From assembly GCA_937923585.1 (NCBI GenBank), contig CALDSM010000189.1, positions 1 through 6,858 of the forward strand: a DNA stretch of 6,858 nt, given 5' to 3'. Position 1 is the first letter of the stretch. Every line of letters starts with the position of its first letter. Below the pieces are notes generated by a model. That model was given only the letters and a program-made list of their open reading frames with translations, had not been told where the DNA came from and did not search any database. The translations under genes and the position numbers were made by a program. Positions 1 to 5,438 of this stretch are shown here, piece after piece. This DNA comes from an uncultured bacterium (lineage in GTDB: Bacteria; Hydrogenedentota; Hydrogenedentia; Hydrogenedentales; CAITNO01).

Positions 1-1688
1 CGCTGGGTGCCCGTGGACACGTCGTTGTGGACGAATCCATGCGTACGAGCGATCCCCACATCTACGCCGTGGGTGATGCCGTCGAGGTGCATGACATTGT
101 GGCAGGCACCCCAACCGCCATACCGCTGGCAGGACCAGCCAATCGCCAGGGGCGCATCGCCGCCGATGTCATCTGCGGGCGCGGCAGCGCCTATCCCGGC
201 ATACAGGGAAGCTCCATCGTAAAAGTCTTCAATCTCGCGGCAGCGCAGACTGGCTGGACGGAGAAGCGTCTCAAGGCGGCAGGCACGCCCTACCGCCGTG
301 CGTATGTACATCCCACCCAGCATCCCAGATACTATCCCGATGCCCAGTTAATCGGCATGAAGCTGCTCTTTGGCGAGGACGGGCGCATTTTCGGGGCGCA
401 AATGGTCGGGACGGACGGCGTGGAGGTTGCCATGGACACGGTCGCCACGGCAATGCGCGGCGGGCTGACCGTGTACGACCTGGAACAGCTTGAACTGGCC
501 TATTCGCCGCAATGGGGCACGGCGAAACATGGCATCAACATGCTGGGCTTTGTTGCCTCCAACCTGTTGCGCGGCGACACGCACGTCATCGAACCGGATG
601 ATCCCGGTGAAGGCCTGCTGTGGCTCGATGTGCGCATGCCCGCCGAGACCGAGACCGGCATGGTTCCGGGCGCGACCGTCATACCGGTGGATGAACTTTC
701 CTCCCGCATGGATGAACTGCCGCGGGATCGCGAAATCGCGGCCTATTGCGCGGTCGGACTGCGCGGCTATATCGCAGAACGAATGCTTGTCCAGAACGGC
801 TTCCGGGTGCGCAACCTTAACGGCGGTTACCGCACCTGGTCCTGGTTTCACGCCACGGACAAGGCCGGATGCACTATACCGGCTTGTGGCAAGAAGGACA
901 AATGTTCCGAAGAGGTTCCCAGACAGGAGAATTCAATGACACCCGAGAAGACCGTCCGTCTTGATGTGTGCGGCATGCAGTGCCCGGGCCCCATCACCCA
1001 GGTCAAGAAGACCATAGACAGCATGCAGGCCGGAGAGATTCTGGAAGTTACCGCATCCGACCCCGGCTTCGCCGCAGACATTCCCTCGTGGTGTAACAGC
1101 ACCGGACATGCACTGCTGGAGGTAAAACCGGCGGCGGGACGTTATGTTGCCCGAATCCAGCGCGGCCAGGCGGCATATCCCTCTATTCAGACGGCATGCA
1201 GTGCGTCCACAGAGACCGCAACGGGAAAGACCATTGTGTGCTTCTCAGGCGATCTCGACAAGGTGCTGGCGGCCTTCGTCATTGCCAACGGTGCGGCGGC
1301 CATGGGACACAAGACCACCATGTTCTTCACCTTCTGGGGGCTCAACGCGCTGCGCCATCACAATCCGCCCGCAGTGCAAAAGGGGCTCATGGACCGGATG
1401 TTCGGATGGATGATGCCGCGCGGCGCCCACAAACTCACCCTGTCCAAGATGCACATGGGCGGCATGGGCACGGCCATGATGAAGATGGTCATGAAGGACA
1501 AGAAAGTCATGTCGCTGCCGGAACTGATACACACGGCAAAGGAAGCCGGTGTTCGCCTGGTCGCCTGCTCCATGTCCATGGACGTTATGGGCCTACAGCC
1601 CGAGGAACTGATCGACGGCATAGAGATAGGCGGCGTGGGCGCCTTCCTCGGCGCGGCCAACGAGTCAAACGCATCGCTGTTTATCTGA
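1..1688 (+). CDS. CoA-disulfide reductase/rhodanese/TusA/DsrE multidomain protein (5' partial)
   Basis: This is the C-terminal part of a large cytosolic sulfur-transfer protein. The frame is open from base 3, so the gene begins upstream and the N-terminal FAD domain, redox cysteine and NAD(P) domain are missing. Residues are counted from the GTG at 27. Residues 9-50 hold the FAD-contacting IYAVGDA segment and a GPANRQGR stretch. Residues about 60-184 form the dimerisation domain, with Y159 in LAYSPQWG at the place of the catalytic tyrosine of CoA-disulfide reductases. Residues 188-272 are a rhodanese domain with loop cysteine C241 (AYCAVGLRGY). Residues 308-378 are TusA-like, with C315 and C319 in CGMQCPGP. 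Residues 400-553 are a DrsE_2-type DsrE domain (MFFTFWGLN, LSKMHMGGMG, ACSMSMDVMG with C514). Family knowledge suggests NAD(P)H-driven persulfide, polysulfide or CoA-persulfide reduction with sulfane sulfur passed between cysteines; the substrate is inferred. The gene is convergent with ribF and not part of the infB cluster. Confidence 0.9.
   Translation, partial: LGARGHVVVDESMRTSDPHIYAVGDAVEVHDIVAGTPTAIPLAGPANRQGRIAADVICGRGSAYPGIQGSSIVKVFNLAAAQTGWTEKRLKAAGTPYRRAYVHPTQHPRYYPDAQLIGMKLLFGEDGRIFGAQMVGTDGVEVAMDTVATAMRGGLTVYDLEQLELAYSPQWGTAKHGINMLGFVASNLLRGDTHVIEPDDPGEGLLWLDVRMPAETETGMVPGATVIPVDELSSRMDELPRDREIAAYCAVGLRGYIAERMLVQNGFRVRNLNGGYRTWSWFHATDKAGCTIPACGKKDKCSEEVPRQENSMTPEKTVRLDVCGMQCPGPITQVKKTIDSMQAGEILEVTASDPGFAADIPSWCNSTGHALLEVKPAAGRYVARIQRGQAAYPSIQTACSASTETATGKTIVCFSGDLDKVLAAFVIANGAAAMGHKTTMFFTFWGLNALRHHNPPAVQKGLMDRMFGWMMPRGAHKLTLSKMHMGGMGTAMMKMVMKDKKVMSLPELIHTAKEAGVRLVACSMSMDVMGLQPEELIDGIEIGGVGAFLGAANESNASLFI
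925..938 (+). promoter_or_regulatory. internal Shine-Dalgarno and in-frame ATG inside the sulfur-protein gene
   Basis: AGGAG at 925-929 stands six bases before an ATG at 936-938, which is in frame with the large protein and encodes its residue 304. The site lies in the linker between the rhodanese and TusA modules, four residues before the TusA domain starts. Spacing and sequence are those of a good ribosome binding site. It could give a separate TusA-DsrE protein of 250 residues, or be a relic of a formerly separate gene. Whether it is used cannot be told from sequence. Confidence 0.5.
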
Positions 1689-1695
1689 ACTGTTC

Positions 1696-1723
1696 GGGAC
1701 AGACATCGCCGCCGGTCTGTCCC
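1696..1723. terminator. perfect 9-bp hairpin in the convergent gap, possible terminator
   Basis: GGGACAGAC (1696-1704) and GTCTGTCCC (1715-1723) are perfect inverted copies with a 10-base loop, starting seven bases after the stop codon of the sulfur-protein gene. The stem is strong, but no T-run follows directly on either strand; the nearest on the plus strand is TTTT at 1735-1738. It may terminate or protect the 3' end of the plus-strand transcript, and could also serve ribF transcripts from the other side. The rest of 1689-1812 shows nothing else I can support. Confidence 0.45.
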
Positions 1724-1812
1724 AAAGACTCACGTTTTCGGCGACCGCCGCAGATCGGGAATCCGCAGAAACAACCCAGGTCCAAACGATTTCCGTCCGC
1801 GTCTGGTTTGTG

Positions 1813-2733
1813 TCATAACGTGTGGGCGCGAACCAAGGCAATGTCCTCCGCGATTGCCGCGACAAGCGTGTCCAGCGAGGCGAATTTCTTTTCGGGCCGG
1901 ATGTGCTTGTTGAAGACGATCTCGATGACCTTGCCGACCAGATCGCCACGGAAATCGAGCAGGTGCGCCTCAATGGTGACGTGCTCCTGCCGGATGGTGG
2001 GCGCGATGCCGATATTGACCGCCGCCAGCCATCGTTCGCCGTCCACGACCGCCTCGGCGGCATAGACGCCGTGGGCGGGTATGGCGGAGTTGTGCGGAAG
2101 CACATTGGCGGTGGGGAAACCAAGCTGGCTGCCTATGCCGCGTCCCCGCACGACTTCCCCCTCAATGGCGTAGCGCCGCCCGAGAAGGGTTTCGATGTGT
2201 TCCACCTCCCCCTCCAGGATGCGCTCACGGATGACGGTGCTGCTTACGCATTGTCCCCCCGCGAAAAGGGGCTCGATCTGGCAGACTTCCATGCCCAGCG
2301 CCGGAGCCGCCCCGGAGAGATATTCGAAGCTGCCCTGGGCCCCTTTGCCAAACCGAAAGTCATGGCCGACAACGAGTTTTCGCGCGCCGCAGCGGCCCAC
2401 AACGATCTTCTCCAGGAACTCCGCACGGTCCATGTTGGCAACATCGGAATCGAACGGCAGGAAGAAGAGCTTGTCAATGCCGATTTCTTCCAGCAAGCGC
2501 GCCTTCTGGTGGTCACTGGTGAGGATGTTCGGCACGTTTTCCGGGTTGAAGAATTGGCGCGGATGAGGGCGCAGCGTCATGACTGCGGAGGAAAGGCCAG
2601 CCAACCGGGCTTCCGCCACAAGCCGGTCAAGAAGGGCACGGTGTCCAAGATGGACGCCGTCGAAACTGCCTATGGTAAGCACCAGCCCTTCGGGGTCTGG
2701 CGGGCAGTCGAGCACATTTTCAATGATTAGCAC
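1813..2733 (-). CDS. ribF: bifunctional riboflavin kinase / FAD synthetase RibF
   Basis: RibF phosphorylates riboflavin to FMN with ATP and then adenylates FMN to FAD, in the cytosol. Counting from the GTG at 2733 (306 residues), the N-terminal FAD synthetase domain shows the nucleotidyltransferase motif GSFDGVHLGHR (22-32), VGHDFRFGKG (122-131) and SSTVIRERI (164-172). The C-terminal flavokinase domain starts at RRYAIEGEVVRG, has the PTAN motif at 207-210, NIGIAPT, and a likely catalytic Glu255 in TIEAHLLDF, and ends with the typical HIRPEKKF region. Length fits the family (about 300-315). I chose GTG 2733 because it puts the first motif at the same distance from the start as in E. coli RibF and has GGGGG seven bases upstream; a GTG at 2751 would add six residues. 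It is the last visible gene of the infB cluster, 146 nt after truB. Confidence 0.96.
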   Translation of the reverse strand: MLIIENVLDCPPDPEGLVLTIGSFDGVHLGHRALLDRLVAEARLAGLSSAVMTLRPHPRQFFNPENVPNILTSDHQKARLLEEIGIDKLFFLPFDSDVANMDRAEFLEKIVVGRCGARKLVVGHDFRFGKGAQGSFEYLSGAAPALGMEVCQIEPLFAGGQCVSSTVIRERILEGEVEHIETLLGRRYAIEGEVVRGRGIGSQLGFPTANVLPHNSAIPAHGVYAAEAVVDGERWLAAVNIGIAPTIRQEHVTIEAHLLDFRGDLVGKVIEIVFNKHIRPEKKFASLDTLVAAIAEDIALVRAHTL

Positions 2734-2745
2734 TAAATGGCCCCC
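2731..2745 (-). promoter_or_regulatory. ribF start region: G-run ribosome binding site and GTG
   Basis: On the minus strand GGGGG (2745-2741) precedes GTG (2733-2731) by seven bases. The alternative GTG at 2751-2749 has GGAG directly overlapping it and no properly spaced Shine-Dalgarno. The same G-run with the same 7-base spacing precedes the TTG start of the DUF503 gene, which favours the shorter ribF start. Confidence 0.45.
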
Positions 2746-2792
2746 GGGCACTCCAGGAAATGGGACTTATGGTACAACCGGGACATATGGGA

Positions 2793-2823
2793 AGTATACG
2801 GCCGAGGACCAGCCTCCACCCAA
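2793..2823 (-). promoter_or_regulatory. possible sigma70-type promoter upstream of ribF
   Basis: On the minus strand TATACT (2798-2793) matches the -10 consensus at five of six bases. TTGGGT (2823-2818) is a poor -35 candidate with a long 19-base spacer. The -10 lies about 60 bases before the ribF start, in the only wide gap of the cluster. The position is sensible but the -35 is weak, so this is a tentative call. Confidence 0.25.
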
Positions 2824-2829
2824 ATATAT

Positions 2830-2863
2830 GCCCGCCTGCGCCAGGGTGGGAGCGTCTGCGGGC
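2830..2863 (-). terminator. weak hairpin after truB, possible terminator or attenuator
   Basis: Reading the minus strand, GCCCGC (2863-2858) and GCGGGC (2835-2830) form a 6-bp GC stem with a 22-base loop, followed directly by ATATATTT. It begins 16 bases after the truB stop. The stem is short, the loop long and the T-tract interrupted, so termination would be partial at best. Confidence 0.25.
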
Positions 2864-2879
2864 GGCCATGCCGGCTTCC

Positions 2880-3782
2880 TCAGTCCTGCCCGACGAACAC
2901 ACGCTTGGGCTGGACACGAACGCCCATCGCGGAGGGCATGGCCGTCCCAAGCGCTATCAACCGGCCGGAGCTGTTCTTGATCTGCACGAGCCCCTCACAC
3001 ACGGGGGCGGCGCCGTCTGAAGGCGCGTCCACCGCGACGGCACCGCCGCTGGCGATGATCGCCTCGCGGGCGCGGTCTACCCGCACCTGCGGCAGGTCCA
3101 GCGCCTCATCCATCGGGATGGTGCGTGATGCAACGATTTCGGGACCGTTCAGTTTCTCCACCGGAAGCGCATCAGCCACGTTGTAGCGGCCCACGGCGGT
3201 GCGCCGCAGGGAGGCAAGCACCGCACCGCAGCCGAGCAGCAGCCCGACTTCATGGCACAGGCTCCGCACATAGGTGCCGCTCCCGCAACGCACGCAAATG
3301 CCGGCATCGGGCGGGGTCCATGAAAGCACGTCGTATGAAAACACCTTCACGGGGCGCGGCTGTCTTTCGATAACCTCGCCCTGGCGGGCAATCTTATACA
3401 GCCGCTTGCCGCCGATCTTGACCGCGCTCATCATCGGCGGAATCTGCTGGATGTCGCCCACAAACCGGTCGCACAGCGCCTGAATGGCATCGGCCTCCAG
3501 CGGGGGAACCGGACGTTCGGCCACAACCTCCCCGTCAAGATCGTAGGAGGAGGTCTCCAGGCCAAAACGCATGACGCCCTCATACACCTTGTCGAGGTCG
3601 GTGAGATATTCCGACAGACGGGTTGCCTGTCCCAGGCACAACACCAGGAGGCCCGTCGCCCCGGGATCAAGCGTGCCCGTGTGGCCGATGCGGCGCTGCC
3701 CCGTAGCCTTGCGGATACGGTCCACCACGTCGTGCGAGGTGATACCCGCCGGTTTGTCCACCAAAAGCAGTCCGTTCTTCAT
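2880..3782 (-). CDS. truB: tRNA pseudouridine(55) synthase TruB
   Basis: TruB isomerises uridine 55 in the T-loop of tRNAs to pseudouridine and also acts as a tRNA folding chaperone. The 300-residue protein has the family N-terminus (GLLLVDKPAGITSHDVV), the catalytic motif GHTGTLDPGATGLL with Asp39 as the nucleophile, KVYEGV with Tyr67 at the place of the base-stacking tyrosine, the SAVKIGGKRLYKIAR segment (119-133) and the GSGTYVRSLCHEVG motif (167-180). The C-terminal 70 or so residues are a small PUA-like domain. Length is normal. The ATG start (3782-3780) overlaps the stop of the upstream RbfA-DHH gene as ATGA, and GGAG lies seven bases before it inside that gene, so translation is probably coupled. 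All key residues are present. Confidence 0.97.
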   Translation of the reverse strand: MKNGLLLVDKPAGITSHDVVDRIRKATGQRRIGHTGTLDPGATGLLVLCLGQATRLSEYLTDLDKVYEGVMRFGLETSSYDLDGEVVAERPVPPLEADAIQALCDRFVGDIQQIPPMMSAVKIGGKRLYKIARQGEVIERQPRPVKVFSYDVLSWTPPDAGICVRCGSGTYVRSLCHEVGLLLGCGAVLASLRRTAVGRYNVADALPVEKLNGPEIVASRTIPMDEALDLPQVRVDRAREAIIASGGAVAVDAPSDGAAPVCEGLVQIKNSSGRLIALGTAMPSAMGVRVQPKRVFVGQD

Positions 3783-5146
3783 GAACCGGCTCCGTTGCCG
3801 TTTTCCGCCGGAGCGGCCGAAAGTTCCTTCTCCAGCGCCGGAAGAACGGCTTCACGCGCCCTTTCCAAGGTCATATCAAGACTTGCACCCGCCGCGGCGA
3901 CATGTCCGCCACCCCCGAATTGACGGAGGAAAGCGGCGCAGTCAAAAGCACCCTCCGAGCGGAGGCTCACTTTGCACTTGCCGGGTTCACAGGATGTGAA
4001 CAAGGCGGCAACCCGCACGCCCTCCACATGCTTCAGGAGATTGACCAGCCCCTCTGTGCTCTCCCCCGTAGCCCGCGCATCCCCAAAGTCCTCCGGGGAC
4101 AGCCACGAATCCGCCCATGTTCCGTTCTCGTGAAAGGTGGCGTGGGCAACAACCCGGCCCATCAACGCGAACTTCGCCCTGGGCTGCATGTTGAACACTT
4201 CGTTGTTGACCGCCCCGACGTCAATGCCGGTTGCGACCAGCCGCGCGGCCTTCTCATGGGACCGCGCCGTTGTGTTGGAAAAGCGAAAACTGCCCGTGTC
4301 GGTGATCTGGGCGACATACAGACAGAGCGCCGCATCCGGCGAGATTTCGACGCCCGCGGCGTCGAACAGATCCATGAGCAGTTCGCCGGTGGCCGCATGC
4401 GCAGAGTCTATGTGGCCCAGGGTTCCCGGCGGGCCGGGATCACGGTGATGGTCAATCACAATGACCTTGGCGGAGGGTTCAATCCATTCTGCAATTGCGC
4501 CGATCCGCTCAAAGCTCGAACAGTCCAGCATCACGACGGTGTCAAAGGAAGGCGTATCGGCATCCTCATTCAAAATCCGCTTGACGCCGGGCAGGGCTGC
4601 ATAGGTTTTCGGCGCGGCGCCCTCCATGGCCATGGCCGTGCGCGTCTTTCCCATGGCCCGAAGCAAATGCCACATGCCGAGCAGGCTGCCCACGGCGTCC
4701 CCGTCCGGATTGACATGCGTCGTCAGCAGCAGCGATTCAGCGGACTTCAACTCCTCCACGACCTGTTCGAGGGTGAGCGCGAGCATGGGCGTGTGCCGCT
4801 GCTCGGTGTGGATTTCCTCGAAGACCTCCTCGAGGTGATACACGTTGTCCAGGGTCTCATCGGGGAAGAACCGGATCTCCGGCGTGTACCGCATGCGCAG
4901 AAACTTGCCCACCTCGCGGCGTATCCATCCCGCCGAGTTGCGGAGCCCGACAAGCGAGCCCTTGCGCTCCGCCTCGTCGCCGAACAGGCTCACGTACACG
5001 TTGGCGTAGTGGAGGTCGGGCGACATGCGCACTTCCATGACAGACACAAAACCGATTCGGGGATCTTTCAAACCCTTGCCGATCAGCTTCGCAATTTCTT
5101 CGCGCAGCAGTTCGCCCACGCGGTTGGAGCGGCCTTTGGGGCTCAT
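3779..5146 (-). CDS. RbfA ribosome-binding factor fused to NrnA-like DHH/DHHA1 phosphoesterase
   Basis: One 455-residue frame carries two proteins that are normally separate neighbours. Residues 1 to about 115 are RbfA, the 30S maturation and cold-adaptation factor: REEIAKLI, the hallmark DPRIGFVSV, YANVYVSLFG, WIRREVGKFLRMRYTPEIRF and the closing LEEVFEEI. Residues about 121-455 are a DHH-DHHA1 phosphoesterase of the NrnA type, expected to degrade nanoRNA and dephosphorylate pAp using two metal ions. Its motifs are intact: HVNPDGDAVGS (H144, D147, D149), MLDCSS (D208), DHH at 232-234, ITDTGSFRFS (D283), and the substrate-binding GGGGHVAAAG (411-420). The join falls just before Met121 (ATG at 4786-4784), which looks like the ancestral start of the second gene but has no good Shine-Dalgarno. 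Start and stop each overlap the neighbouring gene by four bases (ATGA). A sequencing error that removed a stop codon cannot be fully excluded. Confidence 0.93.
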   Translation of the reverse strand: MSPKGRSNRVGELLREEIAKLIGKGLKDPRIGFVSVMEVRMSPDLHYANVYVSLFGDEAERKGSLVGLRNSAGWIRREVGKFLRMRYTPEIRFFPDETLDNVYHLEEVFEEIHTEQRHTPMLALTLEQVVEELKSAESLLLTTHVNPDGDAVGSLLGMWHLLRAMGKTRTAMAMEGAAPKTYAALPGVKRILNEDADTPSFDTVVMLDCSSFERIGAIAEWIEPSAKVIVIDHHRDPGPPGTLGHIDSAHAATGELLMDLFDAAGVEISPDAALCLYVAQITDTGSFRFSNTTARSHEKAARLVATGIDVGAVNNEVFNMQPRAKFALMGRVVAHATFHENGTWADSWLSPEDFGDARATGESTEGLVNLLKHVEGVRVAALFTSCEPGKCKVSLRSEGAFDCAAFLRQFGGGGHVAAAGASLDMTLERAREAVLPALEKELSAAPAENGNGAGS

Positions 5147-5424
5147 AGCATTTCAATCCGGTAGTCGGCCAGTTCGGCGCCAGACTGGCGCGCGGCAAAA
5201 CTGGCAATTTCGTTAAGCTGGGTGTTTGCGTGGCGGCTGTCGCCGCTCACAACACAGGCGGCAAGACGGCACCGGGTCCAGACGTCCTGATAGTCAATCT
5301 CGGCCACGGAACAGTTGAACTTCCCGTGCATCCTGTCTTTGAGGCCCTTGATCACCCGGCGCTTGTCCTTGAGAGACCTTGCATCGGGCACAAGCAGGTC
5401 CAGATAAAGCACGCCGATCGTCAA
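5143..5424 (-). CDS. DUF503 (YlxP-like) small protein
   Basis: This 93-residue protein matches the DUF503 family, a small protein commonly found next to infB and rbfA (ylxP in Bacillus). Recognisable parts are GVLYLDLLVPDARSLKDKRR (residues 4-23), with the family signature SLKDKR, then KFNCSVAEIDYQDVW and the closing region ending in ELADYRIEML. Its molecular role is not firmly established; its location suggests a link with ribosome biogenesis or translation. The start is a TTG at 5424-5422, chosen because it places the first beta strand where the family has it and because GGGGG stands seven bases upstream; no in-frame ATG is available near it. It lies 14 bases after the infB stop and its TGA overlaps the next ATG. 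No signal peptide or membrane segment is seen. Confidence 0.9.
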   Translation of the reverse strand: MTIGVLYLDLLVPDARSLKDKRRVIKGLKDRMHGKFNCSVAEIDYQDVWTRCRLAACVVSGDSRHANTQLNEIASFAARQSGAELADYRIEML

Positions 5425-5436
5425 TGCAGCGCCCCC
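5422..5436 (-). promoter_or_regulatory. G-run ribosome binding site deciding a TTG start
   Basis: On the minus strand GGGGG (5436-5432) is followed after seven bases by TTG (5424-5422). This supports TTG rather than the in-frame GTG three codons later as the start of the DUF503 gene. The whole signal sits in the 14-base gap after the infB stop. Confidence 0.5.
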
Positions 5437-5438
5437 GT

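Noticed and set aside
1750..1775. Short imperfect hairpin (GCGGAT/ATCTGC on the minus strand) downstream of ribF
   Set aside because: The stem is six pairs with one G-U and no T-run follows, so it is too weak to call a terminator.
1196..2065. Plus-strand 289-codon frame overlapping the DsrE module and the convergent gap
   Set aside because: It is a frame shadow of the DsrE domain with low-complexity composition, and it runs on into the antisense of ribF. No good start signal is seen.
1822..2730. Plus-strand 302-codon open frame opposite ribF
   Set aside because: It mirrors ribF almost end to end, with no family motifs; the minus strand carries complete RibF motifs.
2734..2879. FMN riboswitch upstream of ribF
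   Set aside because: The gap is only 146 bases and I could not find the multi-helix conserved core of an FMN aptamer by eye; the weak hairpin alone is not evidence.
4784..4786. Separate translation start for the DHH enzyme at Met121
   Set aside because: The upstream bases offer no Shine-Dalgarno at a suitable distance, and the frame is continuous with RbfA, so a single fused product is the better reading.
3902..5164. Plus-strand 420-codon open frame opposite the RbfA-DHH gene
   Set aside because: The opposite strand has unambiguous RbfA and DHH motifs. The antisense frame has no recognisable domain, is rich in His/Arg/Gly, and is expected from the high-GC codon pattern.
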